A stretch of DNA of 64,000 nt from Calorimonas adulescens (lineage in GTDB: Bacteria > Bacillota > Thermoanaerobacteria > Thermoanaerobacterales > UBA4877), in contig NZ_VTPS01000012.1 in the NCBI RefSeq assembly GCF_008274215.1, positions 34,022 through 98,021 on the forward strand. Reading direction: 5' to 3'. The notes beneath the pieces are model-generated. The model was not told the DNA's origin. It searched no databases and saw only the letters and a program-made list of their open reading frames with translations. The position numbers were made by a program, and so were the translations under genes. Below are positions 38,770-47,996 of the stretch, in pieces. Within the stretch, counting starts at the first letter, position 1. Each line of letters begins with the position of its first letter.

Positions 38770-39279
38770 TCAGCTAAAACATAGTTCATAATAGCTACAC
38801 CTGTTGCATTTGGACATTTTTTGGACTTCAATGGGCTTATCTGATTTCTCTATTTCGGTTATTTCTTTGAAAGCATTTTTAAGTACTCTTATGTCATTAT
38901 CCTGGAGTTCAAGTTCTTCTTTTTTATTATAAAGTGGAAAATGTACTACTGCTTTACTGTTCTTTACACCCTTATTTTGCAGGTAATATATATAATAAAG
39001 TATTTGATACTTGTCACCTCTATCTAATTTTTTCCCTTTTTTGGTTTCATGTATTATACCATTATTATCCACAAAATCAACGGCAATGATCTCATCAATT
39101 GCTATTTCCTTTTTGTTTCTATTAAAGTACTCTTCATGAACTTCTTTCCCGATTTCAACATCTATGGAATTACTTTCCATGTTTATATGATGTGTAAAAA
39201 ACCAAAGTTGTCTTTTACAATAGAAAAAATAGTTTATCTTTACGCCGGTTATTTTCACTTCATTAGTCAATATTTCCAT
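38770..39279 (-). CDS. cas4: CRISPR adaptation exonuclease Cas4
   Basis: RecB-like nuclease with a 4Fe-4S cluster that trims prespacers and helps select PAMs. An N-terminal Cys in YFFYCKRQLWFF and a C-terminal trio in CNRCSYYELC provide cluster ligands. Nuclease residues are visible in AIDEIIAVDFVD and ETKKGKK. I chose ATG 39279, which has GGTGA five bases upstream. The frame overlaps the cas3 stop by 17 bases, indicating coupling. Confidence 0.88.
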   Translation of the reverse strand: MEILTNEVKITGVKINYFFYCKRQLWFFTHHINMESNSIDVEIGKEVHEEYFNRNKKEIAIDEIIAVDFVDNNGIIHETKKGKKLDRGDKYQILYYIYYLQNKGVKNSKAVVHFPLYNKKEELELQDNDIRVLKNAFKEITEIEKSDKPIEVQKMSKCNRCSYYELCFS

Positions 39280-41686
39280 GTTCATCACCAGGTTCATTTA
39301 TAGATGATTCATCAAATCCGTAATCACTGTCATACCTCATAAAACATACAAGTATTTTTTTCCTGTCTCTTTCCCTTATACTGAAATTATCTGGATTAGC
39401 CTTAAGCCACCATAAGGGTATTTTTACTATATTATCATAATCAAATATTTTCTCCTCATCTTCTCCTGTTACATCATATGGCACTACGTCAAGAGTAGCA
39501 AAATTATCTGAACGAAATTTGAATACCAGACCGTTTTCTTCATTTCTGGCTATTTCTTTGTAGTTATATCCAAATAGTGTACATTCATTAAATATGCTAT
39601 ACAGCTCAGAAAACAGTAATTTCACATCATTATAAGCATTGTCACATATTTCTTTTATAGCATAATAACTTATAGGGCCAAATTGGGGTAGTAAATCTTT
39701 TGTTTTTAATATGACATAATTCATATCATTTTGCTGTGAAGTAGCATATGGGAGGAAATTATACACATCATAAACAATCATTTCGGCTGTTCCATACTCA
39801 GTCTCAAAGGAAAATGCACCCCTGTTAAGTCTTCCACCTCTTTGCCCGATGGCATCGGCAGGAGCTAATTCTGTATAAAGTCTTTCAGATGAAATGTCCA
39901 GACTTATCTCTGCTGCCTGAGTACTTACAAGAACATAGGGGCGTATTTTTTTGTTTTTTAAAATTTTTTTATCTTTTTCTTTCCTATCATAGCCAGTATA
40001 CCTGGAATGATACAATTCAATATTACCAGCGGGTAACTCCTCTCTTATCCTTTTATATATCTCCTGTGCACGTCTTACAGTGTTCACAATTATAAACTGC
40101 CTTAATCCACTATCATAACCATCTATAATATTCCTTAAGAAATCTTCATTTATTTTGTATTCATCCTTATCCTTATATATAAGACATTTATTTTCTTTTT
40201 TTATCAGGAACGGTGTAAATTGCAGACCTTCATCATCTCTTACAATCTTGTATGGAATATTTCCTATGGCGTCCTTTATCTCCCGCAAAATGAGCTCGGG
40301 AAAAGTACCACTCATGAGGAAATGTGGGATCTTCATTTCATTTAGTATTCTAAAAATCTGTATAAGATGAGAAAGGGTGTCCTTCTCATAGTAATGCACC
40401 TCGTCAAATACTATACCTGACGTTTGAACATTTCCCAATGTAAAGTCAGCCTGGCTAAACCCGTGGATCATGCTGTATACTAAGTGGTCAATAGTTGTAA
40501 CCATAACTGGTTTTAAGAATACTTTTGATTGGAAGTTTTTCTCTTTCATTATTTCCTGATATTTTAAGTCCTCGTCTTCCATCATATCCTTATAGTAGCT
40601 CAAACTTCGTGAATGATAAAGTCCGACGTTTTCACTCCCAAATATCTCTGTAAGCCTCTCATACATAGCATTGCTGGTGATTTGGGTAGGTAATGCAAAT
40701 ATAAGTCTGTTTATCCTATTCCTGTCCGATAAGCTTTTAGCCCATGCCAGAGCTGCCTCTGTTTTGCCTCTACCACAAGGAGCAAATAAAATTTGATTAT
40801 CAGCCTCCAAATTATAAACCTGCTCTTGAAATGCATAGGGCTTATGCCCTCTAAATATATCTTCAAATTCTATATGAGGAAAGTTGAATATATATTGCAA
40901 GGCATCCTCTTCGGACATCACATTTTCAAAAATTGAGGGACTTTCATCGTTAATATTGTTTTCTATATATGCTGTAAAATTTGCGCTGGAATAATCATCG
41001 CACAGCTGCAATATGGAAAAAATAAATGAAAAATATGCCTTAAGCTCTGGTTTACTTTCATTCAGAGCTTTTAAAAGTTTATTCCATTTTAATTTGTATC
41101 TTTTAAATCTCTGATTAACAAAATCAAAGGTGTTTAACCCTTTTATATATACTTTGTCCCATTCAATATCATCTTTAATGTTAAAACTAATCTTTCTTTT
41201 AATATTATTTATCCCATGTAGAAAGTCATTAACCTTATCTTCTAAAACATGTGCATCCTCTATATACCCATCATATATGCCGTTGTGAGGTTGGGTATGA
41301 TGGCAGAGTATGGCTACAACCTCTGGAAGACTCAAATCTTCACTTCTGTAATATTCTTTTATGGGAGTGAGGATTTTATATTTTGTCATATTTATGAGTA
41401 TCTGCACTGATGAGAGAGGATGGGGAAAATCACTGGAGGATTTCCCCACCTTAATGTTTTTTTGAAATTCCCTGGTAAGCTTACCAATGTCATGGAGAGC
41501 AACCATCTCAAACAAATTTTTTAACAACAGGTCTTTATCTATATCCCATCTTCTACAAAATATATCTATGGATTTACTGCATTCTTCAATATACACTTTT
41601 AATATCATTAAGGAATCCGTTGTATGCCCTTCAAGTGTCTGAAAATACGGCCTACCATCTTTTAAGGTTCTCTTGGCCAGGCCCAT
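39263..41686 (-). CDS. cas3: Type I helicase-nuclease Cas3 with N-terminal HD domain
   Basis: Degrades DNA marked by Cascade. HD nuclease motifs: His21, LHDIGKL with His65-Asp66, HPLSS, and the CHHTQPH segment at about 128-134. Superfamily 2 helicase motifs: APCGRGKT (302-309), FDEVHYYE, SGTFPE and a late GQRGGRLNR. All key residues appear intact. Length 807 fits the fused form. GGAGGAG precedes the ATG. Between cas5 and cas4 in the standard Tneap-type I-B order. Confidence 0.93.
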   Translation of the reverse strand: MGLAKRTLKDGRPYFQTLEGHTTDSLMILKVYIEECSKSIDIFCRRWDIDKDLLLKNLFEMVALHDIGKLTREFQKNIKVGKSSSDFPHPLSSVQILINMTKYKILTPIKEYYRSEDLSLPEVVAILCHHTQPHNGIYDGYIEDAHVLEDKVNDFLHGINNIKRKISFNIKDDIEWDKVYIKGLNTFDFVNQRFKRYKLKWNKLLKALNESKPELKAYFSFIFSILQLCDDYSSANFTAYIENNINDESPSIFENVMSEEDALQYIFNFPHIEFEDIFRGHKPYAFQEQVYNLEADNQILFAPCGRGKTEAALAWAKSLSDRNRINRLIFALPTQITSNAMYERLTEIFGSENVGLYHSRSLSYYKDMMEDEDLKYQEIMKEKNFQSKVFLKPVMVTTIDHLVYSMIHGFSQADFTLGNVQTSGIVFDEVHYYEKDTLSHLIQIFRILNEMKIPHFLMSGTFPELILREIKDAIGNIPYKIVRDDEGLQFTPFLIKKENKCLIYKDKDEYKINEDFLRNIIDGYDSGLRQFIIVNTVRRAQEIYKRIREELPAGNIELYHSRYTGYDRKEKDKKILKNKKIRPYVLVSTQAAEISLDISSERLYTELAPADAIGQRGGRLNRGAFSFETEYGTAEMIVYDVYNFLPYATSQQNDMNYVILKTKDLLPQFGPISYYAIKEICDNAYNDVKLLFSELYSIFNECTLFGYNYKEIARNEENGLVFKFRSDNFATLDVVPYDVTGEDEEKIFDYDNIVKIPLWWLKANPDNFSIRERDRKKILVCFMRYDSDYGFDESSINEPGDEHGNID

Positions 41687-41698
41687 ATCTACTCCTCC

Positions 41699-42352
41699 TC
41701 AAAAAAGCTCTACATATTCATCGCCAAATTTATATAGTTCCTTTTCGCTGTCAAGTCTAATCTCTCCATTGTATGGAATTGAAAGGGTTTGTGTATATAT
41801 AAGGGTATTACCATCATTCTCAAATTTTAATGGCAATTTCATCAGCTCGCACCCAGGATATATCCCTTCAACTATAGAGTGTGCTACCAAACTGAAAACC
41901 CTCTCTATATCCATGGCAACTAAATCTTCTATGATAACCATGTCATCAGACTGTCCAATATAGAGCGGCCTGGCCGGGTTTTGCAGTCCATATAGCAGTT
42001 CATCAATAAGGGAGTCACTTCCACCTACATACACCAAATACGAGGGCTTTACCAAGAAATCCCTCCAAAAGGGTGAGGACCAGAATGCTTTAATATTGTC
42101 TTTCGGGGTTAAAGCATTTTTTATCAAAAGGGCTTTCTCTTTAACGGGTTTCTCTACATATACAGGTCTTAAGCCAACCCTAACTTCATCCAAAAATTCA
42201 AAATCATCTCTCTTCATGCCAAGGGCACACGCAGCCAGACCTTTTATTGTAGTTATCGGAGGAACAGGGTAGGTATCTAAAGCACTGGTAGACACCGGTT
42301 TTCTGAATGCTGCAAAGTAGGGAGTCTCCAGTCTAAAACGTATACCTCTCAT
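41699..42352 (-). CDS. cas5: Type I-B Cascade subunit Cas5
   Basis: 217-residue RAMP protein that binds the crRNA 5' handle. The start RFRLETPYFAAFRKP and the following YPVPPITTIKGLAACALG are typical of Cas5 of the Tneap (Cst) subtype. It lies immediately downstream of cas7 and a few bases upstream of cas3. Confidence 0.88.
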   Translation of the reverse strand: MRGIRFRLETPYFAAFRKPVSTSALDTYPVPPITTIKGLAACALGMKRDDFEFLDEVRVGLRPVYVEKPVKEKALLIKNALTPKDNIKAFWSSPFWRDFLVKPSYLVYVGGSDSLIDELLYGLQNPARPLYIGQSDDMVIIEDLVAMDIERVFSLVAHSIVEGIYPGCELMKLPLKFENDGNTLIYTQTLSIPYNGEIRLDSEKELYKFGDEYVELF

Positions 42353-42353
42353 T

Positions 42354-43295
42354 TTAAGAAATCACATCCTCAGTAACCTTCTTTGATATTTCTTTAATAA
42401 CCTCATTTGGCTGTTTTACTTCAATTCCAAGACCTCTACATGCATCGATAATTTCTTCTTCATTTTCAAAAAGCCCTGCCCTCATTCCAACATATACCGT
42501 GCCGCCCTCATCAATAACCTCTTTTATTACCTCTTTAAACCTTTGAATATTCAGAGCTATATCGTTCATCTCAATCGCTTTCTGAAGCTTATGATTATAT
42601 ACATTCTGTGCTGAGCAGATAAGAAAATCTGGTGTAAAATCAGTAAGAAGCCTGGCCTGTTTTGAATAATCGGCTATATTTAAAACCGCATTCATTACAT
42701 TGATAATCCTATTTTTCCTCTCCTCTTCGTTTATCAAATCTGTCAGTTTCAGTGTCCTTCTTTCTCCCTCAGCAATAACCTCTTCTCTGCCAATCCTTAC
42801 GACGTCGATCGCTATACCACATTTGTAAATATTCATTCCCATTTCCACATTGACTATATCTCCCCCAAGCTCGGTGGTATTCAGTGTATCCCGCTTCTTC
42901 CTTGTAAGAAAATCTACATTGCTGTTTTCATCAAATGGGAGCAGGCCAATAGCCGGTGATACCTTTACAGGAGATACACGTATCATAGCATTGCCTTTTG
43001 ACCTTCCCTCTTTTTTCTTCGTAGTCATGAATCCAAACAGATCACATAGCTGGCAATTTTCCACGTCGCCACAACTTTCACCCTTATCGTTAGGTATACA
43101 TGAAAGTTTATAATCTTCCTGCCTTCTTATGGCTTCTTTCAAATAAAACCTCATGGCCTGGCCACTAACATATGGGTACTCTTCTCCCTGCCATTTATAT
43201 TTTTTAACATCAATATAATTACTGCCACCTTCGCCCGAATTAAGGTTTGTAAGTGATGTTTGAGAAACCCATGAAAGATTTATTGACTTAATCAT
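42354..43295 (-). CDS. cas7: Type I-B Cascade backbone Cas7 (Cst2/DevR)
   Basis: Backbone subunit that coats the spacer part of crRNA. The opening [11 protein letters not shown] and [18 protein letters not shown] match the Cst2/DevR family. A cysteine group ([16 protein letters not shown], about 78-92) may bind zinc, as in thermophile homologues. Its start overlaps the cas8b1 stop by eight bases. Confidence 0.9.
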   Translation of the reverse strand: MIKSINLSWVSQTSLTNLNSGEGGSNYIDVKKYKWQGEEYPYVSGQAMRFYLKEAIRRQEDYKLSCIPNDKGESCGDVENCQLCDLFGFMTTKKKEGRSKGNAMIRVSPVKVSPAIGLLPFDENSNVDFLTRKKRDTLNTTELGGDIVNVEMGMNIYKCGIAIDVVRIGREEVIAEGERRTLKLTDLINEEERKNRIINVMNAVLNIADYSKQARLLTDFTPDFLICSAQNVYNHKLQKAIEMNDIALNIQRFKEVIKEVIDEGGTVYVGMRAGLFENEEEIIDACRGLGIEVKQPNEVIKEISKKVTEDVIS

Positions 43296-44865
43296 TTACT
43301 GATACCTCCTCTTTGCTATCTACAAATTTCATATTCCGACCTACATAGGCATAGGAAAGAATTGCAAGGGTATTTTTAAAATCGTCGAATTCACTCCCAT
43401 CAATTTCTCTCTTGGATAAAATCTCAACAACCCTATCCAAGGCACCCGGACTCAGATACCTTCGATCTTTTTCCTCCAGGAATATAAATCTCCTGCCAAC
43501 CTCTCTCAACAGGTCAAGTAAATCCGATATACTTCTTACCCTGTCCAAACGGAACAAAAGATTAGAATGCTGCTCCGCCACCCTGGCTATTATGGCTGCT
43601 ACCTGCTGTGTGGTTTTGTAATCGTCATCAGATAGTTTCAATTTTTCCCACCTCCAAAGTTTAATAAAATTGGTTAAATTATTATAATCTTTACCCAAAA
43701 AAATCACATTAGATGAACCTGAAGGCGACACAGCATGAGCAAAACCATCAAAGTCGTCTCTCAAAAAACAATAGCTCATCTGTTCTTTAACCTCAGGCTC
43801 TACACTAAAGTCAAAGCTGCCATCACCTTTTATTACCCTTATATTATCAATAACCCCTTTGAAAGCATACACATTTTTATCTACACACCCATATATAACG
43901 TCCAAAATCTCCCTGTCAATGTCAATTTCAGTGGGTCTTACATCCCTCATATTACCGGATGGTATCTCCATCATCAGCCAGTCATTAAAATACAGGGTAT
44001 CAGGTCTATCCTCAAACATATAATATTGGGAATATGCCTCTTCAAGGAAAGCCAAAAGCAGGCTGTAGCCGCCGTAAGCATATTCATCACGCTCTTCACC
44101 ATTTCTATTTACCTTTATTTTCAAACTTGATACAAGGTTGTCTACGTATAAGGTCTTTGAATAAAATTCTTTAAAATCATAGAGCTCATCCAATCGGGCG
44201 ACTTCAGGAATTAAAAGGTAAGAACTTCCCTTGTCAAACCTCGTTAAAAATACATGAGCTGGATCGCACCATTCAAGGACGCCCATGATATAACACGTTG
44301 GACATACATTCTTAAAATACTCTCTTGGCATACTCCCATTTTCTTTGTAAAAATCAGTCCTTATATTTGACATTGCTTTATTACGTGTAGATAGAGGATA
44401 TACTGCTTGTTTCAAACCATCGGAATTTCTTGGTTTAACATATTCCTCACCGCACAAAATACACCTCTCTTTTTTCCTTTTCCCATTTATGACTCTGTAC
44501 TGGTCCAGAAAATTTTTTATAACCGTATTACTGTCAGCAGGACTGTAGGTGCTTTCTTTAAGAACATTTCTGCCTTCTACTTTGGATCCATATTGCAGAC
44601 ATATATAATCCTTACGCGTATTTGAAGATACTCCATTCTTTTCACGCTCAACAAAAATATACCTATCCCTATCGTCAAAGATCTTCTGCATAAAAAGCTC
44701 AACAAATTTATCCTCATCATGTACCTCTATCTCAACTCTATCCGGAAATATTCTACCTGTGCATATACTGCTGTAGTTTTTTTGTATATCATTTACCATA
44801 CGATAGAAATTGGTAAGTGCATTGTTGAGCCAGACATCGTTTCTGGTTGATATGACAATATTCAT
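43288..44865 (-). CDS. cas8b1: Type I-B Cascade large subunit Cas8b1 (Cst1)
   Basis: Large subunit expected to recognise the PAM and contact Cas3. Two CXXC pairs (CILC at 135-138 and CPTC at 188-191) define the CXXC-CXXC Cst1 family. Length 525 fits. AAGGGGGGA precedes the ATG. First gene of the type I-B operon. No cas6 precedes it, unlike the usual arrangement, so the operon must use the Cas6 at 19943. Confidence 0.85.
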   Translation of the reverse strand: MNIVISTRNDVWLNNALTNFYRMVNDIQKNYSSICTGRIFPDRVEIEVHDEDKFVELFMQKIFDDRDRYIFVEREKNGVSSNTRKDYICLQYGSKVEGRNVLKESTYSPADSNTVIKNFLDQYRVINGKRKKERCILCGEEYVKPRNSDGLKQAVYPLSTRNKAMSNIRTDFYKENGSMPREYFKNVCPTCYIMGVLEWCDPAHVFLTRFDKGSSYLLIPEVARLDELYDFKEFYSKTLYVDNLVSSLKIKVNRNGEERDEYAYGGYSLLLAFLEEAYSQYYMFEDRPDTLYFNDWLMMEIPSGNMRDVRPTEIDIDREILDVIYGCVDKNVYAFKGVIDNIRVIKGDGSFDFSVEPEVKEQMSYCFLRDDFDGFAHAVSPSGSSNVIFLGKDYNNLTNFIKLWRWEKLKLSDDDYKTTQQVAAIIARVAEQHSNLLFRLDRVRSISDLLDLLREVGRRFIFLEEKDRRYLSPGALDRVVEILSKREIDGSEFDDFKNTLAILSYAYVGRNMKFVDSKEEVSVND

Positions 44866-45182
44866 AACTATCCCCCCTTGCTACATCTATAATAACATAT
44901 CCACATGTCAAAATATGGACGTTATAGAAAAAATTCTACAAAAAAATAAAAAGTCCTGCATCTTTTTAGATAATTGTTTAAATACAGTTTACACTGAATA
45001 TTAACATCTTTATATTTTTAAGTATGACACATTGTAAAAGTCATTTATAAATTTTTCTCTATATGAAGGAATTTTATGCCCTATATAGAATATATATATT
45101 ATATAGTATGGTCTATATAATATATATACCGTATATTTTGATGTATAATAAAAAATAACATGTCACATACGGAGGGATTGAT
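44866..45182. promoter_or_regulatory. Divergent intergenic region with AT-rich inverted repeats
   Basis: This 317-base gap divides the cas8b1 operon from the peptide/GAPDH-like unit. At 45081-45135 related CTATATA and AATATATATA blocks recur as near-palindromes. A TATAAT box at 45144-45149 could serve the rightward genes, although I see no good -35. It may hold both promoters and an operator. No gene is visible. Confidence 0.4.
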
Positions 45183-45302
45183 ATGAAATTTAAACAGCTG
45201 GTGCCTTTAAAAAATAATTTACCTGAATCCAAAAACTGCAGGTATAAAAGTGTTGACCACGATAGGGTTGGAAAATCTTTAGTATCAATAAATGAAATGT
45301 AG
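45183..45302 (+). CDS. Small peptide of 39 residues, unknown
   Basis: Frame starting MKFKQLVPLKNNLPE and ending SINEM, with GGAGGG seven bases before the ATG. It is 29 bases upstream of the GAPDH-like gene and in the same direction, so the two may form an operon. It is basic, with no membrane segment. I recognise no family. It could be a regulatory leader peptide or a remnant. Confidence 0.45.
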   Translation: MKFKQLVPLKNNLPESKNCRYKSVDHDRVGKSLVSINEM

Positions 45303-45331
45303 AAATAATATATAGAAATGGAGGAGTAAAG

Positions 45332-46336
45332 TTGAGTACAAGGATTGCTATTAATGGACTTGATAGGATTGGTATCGATATACTTAGGATTATATCAGAA
45401 AACAAAGAGGACATTGATGTTGTTGCCATAAACAGTACCGGTAATCCTGAGATGGATGCCCACCTGTTTATGTATGACCCTCTATATGGGGTCTACAGAG
45501 GCGATGTTAAATATACTGATAGGTCTCTTGTTATTGACGGAAAAGAAATATTATATTTTCAGGAGAATGACCCTTCAAAGCTACCATGGAGGGATCTTAA
45601 TATAGATGTGGTTATTGAGGCCTCAGGTGAGTCAAACTCTAATGACGCAGCAGGCAAACACATATATGCCGGGGCCAAAAAAGTAGTGATTACTTCTCCT
45701 GCTGACAACGTAGATGCCACTATTGTAATGGGGGTTAACCATAATACATATAATCCCGAAAAACATAACATCATATCCTTATCCTCGTGTGCCATCAATT
45801 GTCTTGCTCCAATTGCACAAATAATGCATAAAAAGTTTCACATTATAAAAGGCAATATTACCATCATTCATCCCTATACTGTTAACAACAGCACTTTAGA
45901 TATTTCACATATAGACCGTAGAATGGCAACTGCAGCAAACCTTTCTATAATACCTACGACCACAGGCGTTGCCAGGTCCATAGGCACAATTATTCCGGAA
46001 CTGCAGGGGAAATTTAACGGGATATCTCTTATGGTGCCCACATCTGCAGTTTCTTTAGCAGACCTAAACATAATGATATGCAAGCAGACAAATGTGGTGG
46101 AGATAAATGAATATCTAAAAGAGATGGCAGATGGACCGTATAAAGGAATATTGTCTTATTGTGAAAAGCCGCTGGTATCAGTAAATTTTAAGGGTAACCC
46201 ACATTCTGCAATAATAGACTCTCTCTCCACCATGGTGGTTGATGGAAATATGGTAAAGATGCTGGCATGGTACGACAATGAGTATGGATACTGCAACAGG
46301 GTTATTGACTTCATTAAATATATTGCTTCAAAATAA
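45332..46336 (+). CDS. Divergent glyceraldehyde-3-phosphate dehydrogenase paralogue
   Basis: Full-length GAPDH fold (334 residues). The catalytic Cys153 (SLSSCAINCLAP) and His180 (IHPYT) are kept. Several hallmark positions are altered: the nucleotide motif GFGRIGR reads GLDRIGI, the usual SNASCTTN reads SLSSCAIN, and the phosphate-binding Arg of RVPT is Met234 (MVPTS). It is thus unlikely to be the glycolytic enzyme. It may be a paralogue with another aldehyde substrate, or a moonlighting or regulatory form. TTG start with GGAGGAG upstream. It follows the 39-residue peptide and ends in a strong terminator. Confidence 0.8.
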   Translation: MSTRIAINGLDRIGIDILRIISENKEDIDVVAINSTGNPEMDAHLFMYDPLYGVYRGDVKYTDRSLVIDGKEILYFQENDPSKLPWRDLNIDVVIEASGESNSNDAAGKHIYAGAKKVVITSPADNVDATIVMGVNHNTYNPEKHNIISLSSCAINCLAPIAQIMHKKFHIIKGNITIIHPYTVNNSTLDISHIDRRMATAANLSIIPTTTGVARSIGTIIPELQGKFNGISLMVPTSAVSLADLNIMICKQTNVVEINEYLKEMADGPYKGILSYCEKPLVSVNFKGNPHSAIIDSLSTMVVDGNMVKMLAWYDNEYGYCNRVIDFIKYIASK

Positions 46337-46377
46337 AAGTTAAAAGGCTCTTTATAGAAAAATAGGTAAAAATAAAT

Positions 46378-46398
46378 GCCCCTTTCATGGGGCTTTTT
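46378..46398 (+). terminator. Terminator after the GAPDH-like gene
   Basis: GCCCC/GGGGC stem with a 6-nt loop followed by TTTTT on the plus strand. In reverse, ATTTATTTTT follows the stem, so it may also serve the convergent GH18 gene. Confidence 0.75.
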
Positions 46399-46434
46399 AA
46401 CAAAATTTATGATATCAATGGCTATGGGTTTTTA

Positions 46435-47808
46435 CTATTTGGCTAAATTCTTATTGATGACATCCCACATGTTGAAACCAGGCATCTGGCTTTCAGAAAT
46501 TGTACCAATTCTCCAGAATGCGGCACCTTTGAGTCCATACATTCTTATTAGCTTCAACTTCAAATCTATACTGTCACCATCTTCAAACCATATGATGTGT
46601 TTCACACCATTTTCCACATATTCAAAGTATGGTGATAGGTTTTTAGAATCAAAATTGTACTGCATACCGCCAAGCTTATTTATTACCTCATCTATCGTAA
46701 GTGTACTTGCAGAGCCCCCGTCACTCCAGTCATAACCATAAAAGCCTATGCCAAGCAGGATTTTCTCTGCAGGTATACCATTGTCAATAGCATACTCAAT
46801 GGCATCATTAACCCACCAGTATGGTGCAATAGGTCCAGATGTTGTAGAAGGATTATGGTAATCATAGGCCATGAGGACAACGTCATCGGCTATGTTTCCT
46901 ATCTCTTTAAAATTATAACCCTGGTACCATGTTGTCGCTTCTGTCATTGCATGTAATGATACGGTCAATTTCAGGCCGCTTTCAGTGGCATAACCCTTCA
47001 GTTCCCTCAGAAATGAGATAAAATTATCCCTGTCATTACTTTCGAGCCCTTCAAAATCTATATTTATACCATCGTATTTATACATAACAGAAGTATCCAC
47101 AATATTTTTAGCAAGAAAACTGCGCAGGTTAGCATCTGCAAGGACAGGGCTCACTGTTTCCCTGCTGCCAAAAAACATAGCAGAAAGTTTTGTATTACTT
47201 TCATCTGCAATGGCACTTACATTTTCATAGCCATCAGGTAATGACTGCTTAATACTGCCATCTTTATCCACATTAAACCACAATGTAGACGCCTCGGAAA
47301 AGCTGCCAGCTCTCCTTTCAAATTGCGGATACGACCTTACTGCATAAAAGCCAAGTATGTATCCTCTATATGGTGCGGTTGATATGTTTACCGTATACGT
47401 GCTGTTGTCCCATTTGACATCTGCACCCAGTGCCTCAGAGACAAACCTTAAAGAAACCATAGTATGTCCATTGACTACATATGGTGCATTACTTAACTGT
47501 CTTTTGACACCATTTACGTATGCATTTATGTCACCTATTTTCAGCTCTATTCTTTCTTTCCCTCTGAATCCTGTTACCACCTTGGTATCAGCATTATAAT
47601 CCACACTGGCTCCAAGTTTTTCAAAAATATCCCTATAAGGAACCATTGTGCTGCCGTCCTTTATAACTGCCGGCTGTGCGGTCGTAAGGGGTTCACCATC
47701 TATATATACTTTTATATTCTGACCTGCATACGCATTTGTAGATACCAGCACAAATAAAATAACACTCATAATGAAAAATATGCTAATATTTTTAACATGA
47801 TACCTCAC
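46435..47808 (-). CDS. Secreted GH18 glycosidase with stalk domain
   Basis: A signal peptide (ending NAYAGQ) is followed by a copper-amine-oxidase-like stalk domain (about 30-145, with MVPYRDIFEKLGA and MVSLRF). A glycoside hydrolase 18 barrel follows; the catalytic DxxDxDxE pattern appears as DGINIDFE, and WWVNDAIEYA and LLGIGFYGYDW match the family. Such proteins often act on peptidoglycan or spore cortex, as SleL/YaaH do. GTG 47808 is chosen because GGAGGGTGAT lies just upstream; TTG 47826 is less likely. Confidence 0.85.
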   Translation of the reverse strand: MRYHVKNISIFFIMSVILFVLVSTNAYAGQNIKVYIDGEPLTTAQPAVIKDGSTMVPYRDIFEKLGASVDYNADTKVVTGFRGKERIELKIGDINAYVNGVKRQLSNAPYVVNGHTMVSLRFVSEALGADVKWDNSTYTVNISTAPYRGYILGFYAVRSYPQFERRAGSFSEASTLWFNVDKDGSIKQSLPDGYENVSAIADESNTKLSAMFFGSRETVSPVLADANLRSFLAKNIVDTSVMYKYDGINIDFEGLESNDRDNFISFLRELKGYATESGLKLTVSLHAMTEATTWYQGYNFKEIGNIADDVVLMAYDYHNPSTTSGPIAPYWWVNDAIEYAIDNGIPAEKILLGIGFYGYDWSDGGSASTLTIDEVINKLGGMQYNFDSKNLSPYFEYVENGVKHIIWFEDGDSIDLKLKLIRMYGLKGAAFWRIGTISESQMPGFNMWDVINKNLAK

Positions 47809-47996
47809 TGGTCTATCACCCTCCAAAGACTTTTTTCTACTTTGATTTTCGTTGGTTTTTTATTTTGTTTTATCAACTTCTTGCATAGGTAGGCTAAAAC
47901 ACACACATCTAAATGCTTCTATAAAGCCATAAGCTATATCTAAAAATCTGCAATTAATGTAAGCCCATTGTGTATTTATTAATTATTCTTGAAAAT

